Shown piece by piece: positions 1 through 5,839 of a stretch of DNA of 16,110 bases; the stretch's first letter is position 1; each line of letters starts with the position of its first letter. The stretch is taken from contig JAQGJF010000848.1 of the NCBI GenBank assembly GCA_028290765.1, positions 1 to 16,110 on the forward strand, written 5' to 3'. The position numbers and the translations under genes are program-made. This stretch comes from Tardiphaga sp. (GTDB lineage Bacteria > Pseudomonadota > Alphaproteobacteria > Rhizobiales > Xanthobacteraceae). The notes beneath the pieces were generated by a model. That model was not told the DNA's origin. It was given only the letters and a program-made list of their open reading frames with translations, and ran no database searches.

Positions 1-33
1 GGCATGATGAAAAAGGACGAGATGAAGAAGTAG
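1..33 (+). CDS. C-terminal end of a pentapeptide MxKDx-repeat protein (partial)
   Basis: Only the last ten codons lie in the window, ending in TAG at 31-33. They read GMMKKDEMKK, which contains one good MxKDx unit (MKKDE) followed by MKK. Short proteins built from tandem MxKDx pentapeptides, usually with a signal peptide, are a named family common in Bradyrhizobium and relatives; their role is unknown. The identification rests on one repeat unit and the Met/Lys/Asp composition, so it is tentative. A good intrinsic terminator follows 26 bases after the stop, which supports this being a real gene end. Confidence 0.5.
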   Translation, partial: GMMKKDEMKK

Positions 34-59
34 TCCCGTTCGCTCATGCGGCTGCATCG

Positions 60-89
60 GGCTCGCCCCATGCGGGGCGGGCCTGTTTT
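60..89 (+). terminator. Rho-independent terminator after the MxKDx gene
   Basis: A ten-base-pair stem (60-69 with 74-83, one G-T wobble at 63/80) closes over the loop ATGC at 70-73 and is followed by TGTTTT at 84-89. The orientation of the T run fits termination of the plus-strand gene ending at 33. It also sits just past the end of the minus-strand gene that stops at 111, but there is no T run in that direction. Confidence 0.75.
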
Positions 90-110
90 CGCGATCGATG
101 CCTTAAGGAT

Positions 111-455
111 CTACTTGCGCTTCTTGCGGGCGGCGTAGCGGGCGTCGCGGGCCGCTTTGCGCTCGGCTTCCAGCGCTGCTTCGGCCGCGGCGGCTTCTTC
201 CTTCTCGCGTGCGAGCTGTGCTGCAGCTTCGGCCGCGGCCTGTTCCTCACGAAGCTTCTGCGCCGCCTTTTCGGCCTCGCGGATTTCCTTGTTCTTGGCG
301 CGCAAGGAGGCCTGGGCCTCGCGCTCGGCGCGCCGCTGTATCACCGCCGGATCGTCGGGAGCCGGCTGGGCTTTGAATTTGGCGAGGATGTTTTTCCGGG
401 CTTCCTGCGCCGCTTTCTGGCGATCTGCGAAACCGGGTTCCTTGAATCCACTCAT
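111..455 (-). CDS. DUF6481-type Lys/Ala/Glu-rich small protein
   Basis: This 114-aa protein begins MSGFKEPGFADRQKAAQEAR, an N-terminus I recognise from the DUF6481 family of alphaproteobacteria, whose function is not known. After residue 45 it is almost entirely Ala, Glu, Lys and Arg (charged helix with segments such as EKAAQKLREEQ), so it should form one long helix or coiled coil, and it ends in the basic tail ARKKRK. There is no signal peptide or membrane segment, so a cytosolic, possibly nucleic-acid-associated protein is plausible, but that is inference from charge alone. It is transcribed toward the left edge; 123 bases separate it from the upstream gene on the same strand. Confidence 0.8.
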   Translation of the reverse strand: MSGFKEPGFADRQKAAQEARKNILAKFKAQPAPDDPAVIQRRAEREAQASLRAKNKEIREAEKAAQKLREEQAAAEAAAQLAREKEEAAAAEAALEAERKAARDARYAARKKRK

Positions 456-578
456 TGAAGAGGCCTTGCTGCTTTCATGTTTGGGGTTGGTGCGCCGGGC
501 CTCCGCCGAGGGCCCGAGACGGACCTGGGTCAGGGCGGAAACTCAGGAGGGGTTTACAGCCGTAGGCACGGCAACGCA

Positions 579-926
579 TCAACTATCTGCGAGTTTCTTC
601 AATGTTGCGCGAAAACTCAGGCTCCGGCTTCCCACCAGGGTGGTGCCGAAGACTTCGGCCCGGTCGCCTTCAAATGTCCCGGAAAACCCGCTTGAGACTT
701 CCTGCCCGGCAAATAGCGGGCGGACCAGCCGGTCGCGAAACGGCGTGTGCTGATTGGTGACCAGATGACCCTTCCAGGTGCCGTTTCCGACGGTGTAGGA
801 GCCGGTCGACCAGAAATAGGGGCCTCCTCCGAGGAGAACGCCGTCCCGGATCATCAGCACGCCGCTGTCGCGACCTGCGACGCCGTCGATCATGTGGATG
901 TGAATGGAATATAGCCCGTTCTTCAT
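579..926 (-). CDS. GrlR-like domain protein
   Basis: The 115-aa product starts MKNGLYSIHIHMIDGVAG and continues with SGVLMIRDGVLLGGGPYFWSTGSY and a GTWKG motif. This matches the pattern of the GrlR family (small beta-barrel proteins first described as negative regulators of the LEE type III secretion island), in which GLYS, the RDG/LGGD-like turn and the W-K-G strand recur. An in-frame ATG at 1019 would add 31 residues of unrelated low-quality sequence, and neither ATG has a clear Shine-Dalgarno sequence; I chose 926 because the family starts at this position. No type III secretion gene or GrlA-like activator is nearby, so the name indicates fold, not role. It is divergent from the FKBP gene with 161 bases between. 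Confidence 0.75.
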   Translation of the reverse strand: MKNGLYSIHIHMIDGVAGRDSGVLMIRDGVLLGGGPYFWSTGSYTVGNGTWKGHLVTNQHTPFRDRLVRPLFAGQEVSSGFSGTFEGDRAEVFGTTLVGSRSLSFRATLKKLADS

Positions 927-1087
927 TGGCGACGCTGCTGGTACGCTGGGTTCCCGACGATACAGGCTGCGAGGAGGGGCGTCGAGAAGTGCCAAGCGAC
1001 TGCCAGGGCGGACTGCCATGAGCGTGCGCGCGCCACAAAGATAGGTTAATCAACGCTGAAACCGACGATTCGAAACGAGGCGAAACG

Positions 1088-1570
1088 ATGCCCATTACCC
1101 GACGCGCCATTATCCGACGTACCTTGGCCCTGACAGTCTTTACCTTGGCCGTCACCTCGGTCATGACCATGTCAGACGGTTCGCTCTCTCCAGTAACGGC
1201 CCAGGCCGCAGGAAAACCCATGACGACGGCTTCAGGATTACAGATCACCGACAGCAAGGTTGGCACCGGCGCGACGCCGAAGAAGGGCCAGATCTGCGTC
1301 ATGCACTATACCGGCTGGCTCTACGAGAATGGCGTCAAGGGCAAGAAATTCGACAGTTCGGTGGATCGCAATGAACCCTTCGAATTTCCGATCGGCCAGA
1401 AGCAGGTCATCGGCGGCTGGGACGAGGGCGTCTCCACCATGAAGGTGGGCGGCAAGCGCACCCTCATCATCCCGCCGGAACTAGGTTATGGCGCGAGGGG
1501 GGCGGGCGGTGTGATTCCGCCGAATGCGACTTTGATGTTCGACGTCGAATTGCTCGATGTGAAGGGCTGA
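1088..1570 (+). CDS. Exported FKBP-type peptidyl-prolyl cis-trans isomerase
   Basis: This 160-aa protein catalyses cis-trans isomerisation of X-Pro bonds, probably in the periplasm. Residues 1-41 hold a basic start (RRAIIRR) and a hydrophobic segment ending near AQA-AG, consistent with an export signal. Residues 47-160 form a complete FKBP domain: SGLQITDSKVGTG, VMHYTGWL with Tyr74, the KFDSS strand with Phe88 and Asp89, the VIGGWDEG helix with Trp111, and the loop PELGYGARGAGGVIPPNATL with Tyr134 before the last strand FDVELLDV. These are the usual ligand-pocket residues, so it should be active. GAGG at 1077-1080 sits seven bases before the ATG. A long palindrome follows 45 bases after the stop. 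Confidence 0.93.
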   Translation: MPITRRAIIRRTLALTVFTLAVTSVMTMSDGSLSPVTAQAAGKPMTTASGLQITDSKVGTGATPKKGQICVMHYTGWLYENGVKGKKFDSSVDRNEPFEFPIGQKQVIGGWDEGVSTMKVGGKRTLIIPPELGYGARGAGGVIPPNATLMFDVELLDVKG

Positions 1571-1615
1571 GGGAGGGGAGCGCGGGACGCCTGCTCGTCG
1601 CAAAACTCTCCACGA

Positions 1616-1647
1616 GTCGTCCCTGCGAACACGAACGCAGGGACGAC
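1616..1647. repeat. REP-like palindrome between convergent genes, possible bidirectional terminator
   Basis: A perfect 12-bp inverted repeat, GTCGTCCCTGCG (1616-1627) and CGCAGGGACGAC (1636-1647), encloses the loop AACACGAA. It ends one base before the stop codon of the minus-strand gene at 1649 and lies between two convergent genes. There is no T run, so it is not a standard intrinsic terminator. Palindromes with GTCGTCCC/GGGACGAC arms recur throughout Bradyrhizobium and related genomes, so I call it a dispersed REP-like element that may also stabilise or end both transcripts. Confidence 0.75.
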
Positions 1648-1648
1648 G

Positions 1649-2620
1649 TTACGACTGCGCGATACGCTGCAGCAGGGTCTGCGAGGACGGCTCGCCGGCA
1701 AAAACGCCCTTCAGCGGCGCCGCCTTTGCAATGAACGGTGCCTTGTCGGGCCAGACGAACTTGACGCCGCGTCGTTCGATCTCGGCACGCGAGCGTGCTT
1801 CGAAATCGGTCCACAGCGTATCCATGTGACGGTAGGAAACGAGTGCTGCTTCGCGGATCATTTCGCGCTGTGTCGGTGTCAGGCTTTGCAGGCGGGTGGC
1901 GCCGATCAGCAGCACGTCGGGCACCATGGTGTGCTCGTCGAATGAATAATGCGAAACGACGTCGGCATGGTTGCCGACGATCAGCGCCGCCACGCTGTTT
2001 TCGGCGCCGTCCACCACGCCCGACTTCAACGCGGTGAAGACATTGCCCCAGGAGAGTTCGACGCCCTCGGCGCCGAATAACTGCATCAATCTGGCCATCG
2101 TCTCCGACGGCTGGATGCGGATCTTCAATCCCTTCAGATCGTCCGGGTGGCTGATCGGCTTCTGGCCGTAGAAGCTGCGCGATCCGGCGTCATAGAAGGT
2201 CAGGCCCACAAGGCCGGACGACGATGTGGAGGCGAGGATGTCCCGTCCCACATCATTGGTGGCCAACGCGCCCCAATGCCCCTTGTCGCGCAGCGTGAAC
2301 GGCAGATTCAACACCTTGTAGGCCGGGCTGTAGCGCTCGAGCAGGCTGCCGCTGACCTTGAGGAAGTCGAGCTTGCCGGCCTGCACCTGCGACAGAAGAT
2401 CGACCTCCTGGCCGAGCTGGCCGTCGGCAAACAGGGCGATGTCGATCTCGCCGCCGGATCGCTCCCGGACGATGTCGGCAAATCGCTGCATCGACGGGTG
2501 GACCGGGTGGCTCGTCGGCAATCCATGGGCGAGCCGCAGCTGCAGGGGGGCGGCCCGCAGGACGGCAGGACAGGCGACGGCCAGTCCCGCAGTCAGCAGC
2601 AGATGACGCCGAGATAACAT
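1649..2620 (-). CDS. TRAP transporter periplasmic solute-binding protein, DctP family (orphan)
   Basis: The 323-aa product is a complete TRAP-type extracytoplasmic receptor, which captures an organic acid or similar solute for a DctQM membrane pair. The N-terminus has a twin-arginine-like signal (SRRHLLLTAGLAVACPAVLRA, residues 3-23). The mature part begins LQLRLAHGLPTSHPVH and shows the family landmarks: GQLGQEVDLLSQVQAG (68-82), LKGLKIRIQPS with the expected carboxylate-binding Arg168, and WGNVFTALKSGVVDGAENS (191-209) with the conserved Asn208. Length is normal. The ATG at 2618-2620 follows a G-rich stretch that can serve as ribosome binding site. No dctQ or dctM gene is present on either side within the window, so its membrane partner must lie elsewhere if it is functional. 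The ligand cannot be told from sequence. Confidence 0.9.
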   Translation of the reverse strand: MLSRRHLLLTAGLAVACPAVLRAAPLQLRLAHGLPTSHPVHPSMQRFADIVRERSGGEIDIALFADGQLGQEVDLLSQVQAGKLDFLKVSGSLLERYSPAYKVLNLPFTLRDKGHWGALATNDVGRDILASTSSSGLVGLTFYDAGSRSFYGQKPISHPDDLKGLKIRIQPSETMARLMQLFGAEGVELSWGNVFTALKSGVVDGAENSVAALIVGNHADVVSHYSFDEHTMVPDVLLIGATRLQSLTPTQREMIREAALVSYRHMDTLWTDFEARSRAEIERRGVKFVWPDKAPFIAKAAPLKGVFAGEPSSQTLLQRIAQS

Positions 2621-2704
2621 TCAAAAGCCCCCGCGGGTGCCGGCCGGTTCAAAGGCCGATATGGCGGTCCCTCCCGCACACATATCGAACCGGCGGTTTG
2701 GTGC

Positions 2705-2740
2705 CAAGCTTTCAAATATCAAGCCTTCAAATATCAAGCC
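2705..2740. repeat. 15-bp tandem repeat upstream of the TRAP receptor gene
   Basis: Two adjacent perfect copies of TTCAAATATCAAGCC lie at 2711-2725 and 2726-2740, and the preceding CAAGCT at 2705-2710 extends this to about 2.4 units with one mismatch. The array is 85-120 bases upstream of the minus-strand start at 2620 and just past the end of the minus-strand methyltransferase gene. Its AT-rich content contrasts with the flanks. It could be a direct-repeat operator or simply a slippage product. Confidence 0.8.
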
Positions 2741-2762
2741 TGGAAATGCGTAAGTCCGGAGT

Positions 2763-3698
2763 TCAACGAGCCCGGCCGGAAGAGCCGGACCCGGTCTCCG
2801 CGACGAGGCGAAGGTAGCGGTTCTTGGCATCCGGATGAACGGCGCGGCGGACCGCGAGATGATGGATACAATTGACCGCGAGATCAAACGACCCGTAGCA
2901 ATGGTGGGCGATCAGAGCCAGATGTTTGAGCTGCTCATTTCCCATCGCGTCCGCCTTGACGAAATCGCGCACATAGACGACGTCGGCTTCAACGACCTGA
3001 TTAAGGGCCGCGGCGGCGTTGGGGCCCATCATCGGCGCGATCATCTTCTTGTTGATCGCGGCGAACATGTGAGGAATGAAGCCGAGGCTGCGAAGTTCGA
3101 GGTCGACGTCCCCGAACACCGGCTGGTTCTTGTAGAGCGGCACGAACGAGACCTCGGTTTGAATGGCCACGGCCTCGGCGAGGCGCAGGCGGCCATTCCT
3201 GAATACCGAGAGCTCCGATCCCTGGGTATCGATTTTCAGGAAATCGATTTCCTTGATTTCCGCGATGTCATCGAGGCGGCGGGTGGTCAGCCTGATGTCG
3301 CCGAGGACACGGCCCAGTTCTGAAAATCTCGGGAAATGGGTCAGCGCCTTCTCATCGGGTTGAAGAAGGCTGGCAAAGCCGATGCCGCGACAGACTTTCA
3401 GGGAATGCGTGCCGCCGTCGCCGACGGCGCAGGGCAAATAGGTTTCCAGGTCGGATTTGTGCGCGTTCAATCGCGTCAGCGCATCCGGTTGCGGATCGAA
3501 CCCGATCAGCCGGCAGATGCCAAGCTGCAGCATCGCTTTGTAGGGCGCATCGCCGTCGATCGGATTGGCGCCGATATCGACCACGCTGGTCAGGCGTTGC
3601 GGCTGGACGAGATCGCTCAATCCGTCGGTCGATGTATGATTCGTGGCGGGCTGCATCAGCCAATTTTGACAGTTTACGTTGGTGCGGTGCCCCGCCAT
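2763..3698 (-). CDS. FkbM-family methyltransferase
   Basis: The 311-aa protein has the FkbM-type SAM-dependent methyltransferase layout: motif I VVDIGANPIDGD (39-50), the acidic strand-2 end GFDPQ (66-70), and the hallmark LKIDTQGSEL (154-163), followed by the second half of the Rossmann fold to about residue 250. Known FkbM enzymes O-methylate polyketides, sugars or glycans, so the substrate here could be a surface carbohydrate, but no glycan genes are adjacent. The C-terminal 60 residues (LALIAHHCYGSFDLAVNCIHHLAVRRA) are an extra helical tail. Translation may start at the ATG at 3698 or at an in-frame ATG at 3656 (residue 15); neither has a convincing ribosome binding site. The downstream TRAP receptor gene, 142 bases away on the same strand, might be cotranscribed. 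Confidence 0.85.
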   Translation of the reverse strand: MAGHRTNVNCQNWLMQPATNHTSTDGLSDLVQPQRLTSVVDIGANPIDGDAPYKAMLQLGICRLIGFDPQPDALTRLNAHKSDLETYLPCAVGDGGTHSLKVCRGIGFASLLQPDEKALTHFPRFSELGRVLGDIRLTTRRLDDIAEIKEIDFLKIDTQGSELSVFRNGRLRLAEAVAIQTEVSFVPLYKNQPVFGDVDLELRSLGFIPHMFAAINKKMIAPMMGPNAAAALNQVVEADVVYVRDFVKADAMGNEQLKHLALIAHHCYGSFDLAVNCIHHLAVRRAVHPDAKNRYLRLVAETGSGSSGRAR

Positions 3699-3805
3699 GT
3701 TGCCGCGCGTCAGATCGTCGCGCGGAGATTTTTCTCAGGACATCCGGATATGGAGAATGTTTTTTCCTGCCGGAAGCGAAATTGGGCGAGAATAATCTGC
3801 CTCGA

Positions 3806-4015
3806 TCAGAAGCCGCAGACGTTGACCGTTCGCGCGCGCGGTCCTCGGCGGGTATCGACGATTTGCTCGCCGCCGTTGGTTGCCGAACTGCCGTAATAGC
3901 GGTGATGACCGAGTTCGCCGGCCCAGCCGCGACCCAAACCGGGAGCAGGCGCGGGGGCCAGGGTGGCGTCGCTCTGGGAGGTCGCCGGACGATGTTGAGT
4001 GGTCTGCCGTAACAT
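3806..4015 (-). CDS. Possible small hypothetical protein, 69 aa
   Basis: I do not recognise this product. It begins MLRQTTQHRPATSQSDATLAP, has no membrane segment or signal peptide, and ends RTVNVCGF. The only support beyond an open frame is a well placed Shine-Dalgarno sequence: GGAG on the minus strand, eight bases before the ATG at 4013-4015. The Pro/Ala/Gly/Arg-rich composition is also what random high-GC sequence gives, and it could be the remnant of a longer gene. It is divergent from the secreted-protein operon beginning at 4295. Confidence 0.3.
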   Translation of the reverse strand: MLRQTTQHRPATSQSDATLAPAPAPGLGRGWAGELGHHRYYGSSATNGGEQIVDTRRGPRARTVNVCGF

Positions 4016-4294
4016 TGTCGTCTCCGTTGTCTGCGCTCTGGACAGTTGGCCTGTCGCTAGCCATCAGTCGCCGGCTTTGTTGCGCGCGTTCAAGCCGGTG
4101 CCGGATAAATCGTATTTCCGTAGTGTTTCGTGCCGACGTGCCGAGGGCTGCCGGACGACATGATGACGGGGTGACGAAGCATCGTCGTCGATCGCGCAGC
4201 AACCCGCATCGATCGAATTTGAACGATTTCAACCAATGTTATTTAGAAGTCCGCCGGTATCCCTTGCAGTCGCGGGGTAACTGAGGGCACTGAA
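4016..4294. other. Intergenic region ahead of the secreted-protein pair
   Basis: I see no convincing gene here. A small inverted repeat TTGAA-CGAT-TTCAA lies at 4219-4232, followed by the AT-rich stretch TGTTATTTAG at 4237-4246; together they are the likeliest site for the promoter of the gene at 4295, though no good -35/-10 pair with 16-18 bp spacing is visible. The rest is ordinary mixed sequence. Confidence 0.4.
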
Positions 4295-4528
4295 ATGAGA
4301 GCGTTGATCTGTCTTGGACTTTTGCTGGCCGCCACGGCGGCGAATGCGCAGACCTACACGACGACGGTAAGTCCGGATCAACGCACGGTCACCACCACCG
4401 GACCGACTTCAACCGCGACGACACAGATTTCACGTAGCGCCAATGTCGTGACACGAACCACGACGATCACACCCAACAGCGGCTACCAGCCGATGGGCAG
4501 TGCCGGATATAAGCCGATGGGCCGTTGA
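4295..4528 (+). CDS. Small secreted Thr-rich protein of unknown function
   Basis: This 77-aa product has a clear signal peptide (MRALICLGLLLAATAANA, cleavage expected after Ala18 before Gln19). The mature 59 residues are dominated by Thr and Ser (TYTTTVSPDQRTVTTTGPTS) and end in two near-identical units, GYQPMGSA and GYKPMGR. I do not recognise a named family, and such a short Thr-rich chain is probably a periplasmic or surface peptide without enzymatic function. GAGGG at 4283-4287 lies seven bases before the ATG. It ends 40 bases before the next secreted-protein gene on the same strand, so the two are likely cotranscribed. Confidence 0.75.
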   Translation: MRALICLGLLLAATAANAQTYTTTVSPDQRTVTTTGPTSTATTQISRSANVVTRTTTITPNSGYQPMGSAGYKPMGR

Positions 4529-4568
4529 GGCGCCTTCGCCGATGTGCCCGGCATTGTCAGGACCGCTG

Positions 4569-4997
4569 GTGAGCTTGCTTGGTATCCGCCGGCATTTGTT
4601 CACCGCTCTGGCCATGGCCGTAGCGGCGTACGCGTCGATGACGGGCGCGAACGCGCAAGTGAATCAGATTGACGGCGCCTGGGCGCAGATTGAATCGAAC
4701 GCCGGCGCATGTCCGGGATGCCGGATTTCATTCGATCAGGGCAACGCGTCGTGGGCGGTTACCGCGAACAACGGCTGGATCGCCCGCGTTTCAGCCCGGC
4801 CGAACGGCGATACGACCAAGGCGACCGGCGTCGGACGCTGGGATTCCGACCTCGCCGGCGGCTTCGCCGGAAAACCATTCGAAATCGATTTTGCCGTGAG
4901 GGATCAGCGCCTTTACATGTCGATGGTGGTCGACATGAAAAATGGCTCGAAGCGGGTCATCCGGGGAGTTTACGGACGCGTCTGGTTTGGAGCCTGA
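4569..4997 (+). CDS. Small secreted protein with CPGC motif, unknown function
   Basis: I chose the GTG at 4569 because AGGA at 4559-4562 is six bases upstream and the resulting 142-aa protein opens with a normal signal peptide (basic IRRH, then LFTALAMAVAAYASMTG, cleavage after ANA at residue 29). An in-frame ATG at 4542 would give a longer leader and is the main alternative. The mature part, about 113 residues, has a CPGC motif (Cys48, Cys51), several short beta-type segments (WAVTANNGWIARVSARP, IDFAVRDQRLYMSMVV) and ends GVYGRVWFGA, suggesting a small beta-barrel or sandwich. I do not recognise the family. The two cysteines could form a disulfide or bind metal; one CxxC with no thioredoxin context does not show a redox role. 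Confidence 0.75.
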   Translation: MSLLGIRRHLFTALAMAVAAYASMTGANAQVNQIDGAWAQIESNAGACPGCRISFDQGNASWAVTANNGWIARVSARPNGDTTKATGVGRWDSDLAGGFAGKPFEIDFAVRDQRLYMSMVVDMKNGSKRVIRGVYGRVWFGA

Positions 4998-5006
4998 CGA
5001 TGCCCC

Positions 5007-5096
5007 ATGGCTCGCTTTCTTCAAATGGCTCGCCTTGTTCAAATGGCTCACGTTCTTCAAGCCGCTCACATTCCTCGAATGGCTCGCATTGTTCAA
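5007..5096. repeat. 18-bp tandem repeat, five units
   Basis: Five head-to-tail copies of an 18-bp unit start at 5007, 5025, 5043, 5061 and 5079. The consensus is ATGGCTCGCNTTSTTCAA. Copies 1, 2, 3 and 5 differ from each other mainly at unit positions 8, 10 and 13; copy 4 is the most diverged (GCCGCTCACATTCCTCGA). The array begins nine bases after a stop codon and ends 17 bases before the convergent stop at 5114. Because the period is a multiple of three, every frame stays open through it. The substitutions do not fall clearly into the wobble position of any one frame, so I see no proof that it is translated. Confidence 0.9.
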
Positions 5097-5113
5097 AACA
5101 CAATCGGCCAAAG

Positions 5114-5356
5114 CTATTTCGAGCCTTTCGCGATCTTTTTTTGCAGATGGCTGGTGGTGTGATCACGCCGCAACTGGCTCAACGACGTTTCATTGAGCTT
5201 GTGCAGCACCTCGCTCAGTTGGGCCGTTTCAGGGTGGCCCGCGGCAAAGCTCTGCCCATAGATTTTCCGCAGCGTGCCGACAAGGGTGTTGCCGTACTTT
5301 TTGCTGATCTCGCCATCCTTGTCGCCGTGGCGACCGTCCAGGCCGGCCTCTTTCAT
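5114..5356 (-). CDS. Conserved-type small hypothetical protein, 80 aa
   Basis: The product starts MKEAGLDGRHGDKDGEISKKYGNTLVGTLRKIYG and ends SQLRRDHTTSHLQKKIAKGSK. I have seen proteins of this pattern (xGLDGRHRDKDGEI, then HGNTLVGTLRK, then LSEVL-LNETSLSQLRRDH) as unnamed small proteins in Bradyrhizobium; no function is known to me. It is basic and soluble, without signal or membrane segments, so cytosolic. The open frame continues 65 codons upstream, but the ATG at 5356 has a strong GGGAGAG ribosome binding site (5361-5367) and marks the start of the protein-like sequence. Its 3' end faces the 18-bp repeat array. Confidence 0.8.
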   Translation of the reverse strand: MKEAGLDGRHGDKDGEISKKYGNTLVGTLRKIYGQSFAAGHPETAQLSEVLHKLNETSLSQLRRDHTTSHLQKKIAKGSK

Positions 5357-5531
5357 GTTTCTCTCCCGGTTGCGTCTGCGCGCTGGAAAAGACTGCGCTT
5401 GGGGGGAGGCGTTGGCAACATTTTCCGCGTCAGCGCTGGTGTGATCGACGTCACGGAACAGGCCGCGGCGACGTGACAGGCTAACTCCATCAACAAGGGC
5501 CGCCCTGAGGCGGTTTTCACAGGAGAAGAAG

Positions 5532-5813
5532 ATGACCTCGCATCGCTTCAAGGCAGCTCAGCGGATCGGCGCAATCCTCGCTCTCGCCGTTTCGATGTCC
5601 GCGCTCTCGACCTCCTCGAGCTTCGCCTTCAGCGACGAGGCCCAGCAGATGTGCACCGGCGATGCGTTCCGGCTGTGCAGCTCGGAAATTCCGAATATCT
5701 CGAAGATCACCGCATGCATGCGCAAGCAACGCGCCAGCCTCAGCGCCGCTTGCCGCCAGGTGATGGACAAGGACGACGCCGCGGCCAGGGCGAACAAGGT
5801 TGCCGCTCAGTAA
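5532..5813 (+). CDS. Small exported protein with Cys-rich repeat
   Basis: The 93-aa protein has an N-terminal export signal (residues 1-33, hydrophobic core IGAILALAVSMSAL, cleavage near SSFA-FS). The mature part holds four cysteines at 41, 49, 62 and 74 in the pattern MCTGDAFRLC, ACMRKQRASLSAAC. This resembles one unit of the cysteine-rich repeat known from the Golgi glycoprotein GLG1 and from many small alphaproteobacterial periplasmic proteins, where two disulfides are expected. Function in bacteria is unknown to me. AGGAGA at 5521-5526 is five bases before the ATG. It converges on another small secreted four-cysteine gene with only 26 bases between. Confidence 0.8.
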   Translation: MTSHRFKAAQRIGAILALAVSMSALSTSSSFAFSDEAQQMCTGDAFRLCSSEIPNISKITACMRKQRASLSAACRQVMDKDDAAARANKVAAQ

Positions 5814-5817
5814 GGAA

Positions 5818-5834
5818 CGCAAGCGGTTCTTGCG
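5818..5834. terminator. Hairpin in the 26-bp gap between convergent genes
   Basis: CGCAAG (5818-5823) and CTTGCG (5829-5834) form a perfect six-base-pair stem with loop CGGTT. It lies exactly between the stop codons at 5813 and 5840. There is no T run on either side, so it may only protect or attenuate the two transcripts. Confidence 0.5.
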
Positions 5835-5839
5835 CCCGG

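Noticed and set aside
496..516. Hairpin CGGGCC/GGCCCG between the GrlR-like and DUF6481-type genes
   Set aside because: A six-base-pair stem with a nine-base loop and no T run is expected often in sequence this GC-rich.
1046..1060. CtrA-like site TTAA-N7-TGAA ahead of the FKBP gene
   Set aside because: One mismatch to TTAA-N7-TTAA, with no flanking support; such matches are common by chance.
2147..2617. Plus-strand 156-codon frame within the TRAP receptor gene
   Set aside because: It is antisense to a well-recognised family protein and has no ribosome binding site or motif.
3735..4232. Minus-strand 165-codon frame overlapping the 69-aa candidate
   Set aside because: The product is Arg-rich and motif-free, and it lacks a ribosome binding site; the 69-aa frame has the better start signal, though it too is weakly supported.
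4219..4246. Sigma-70-like promoter before the gene at 4295 (TTGAAC and TATTTA)
   Set aside because: The spacing is only 15 bases and the -10 match is poor, so I mention it only as the likely promoter area.
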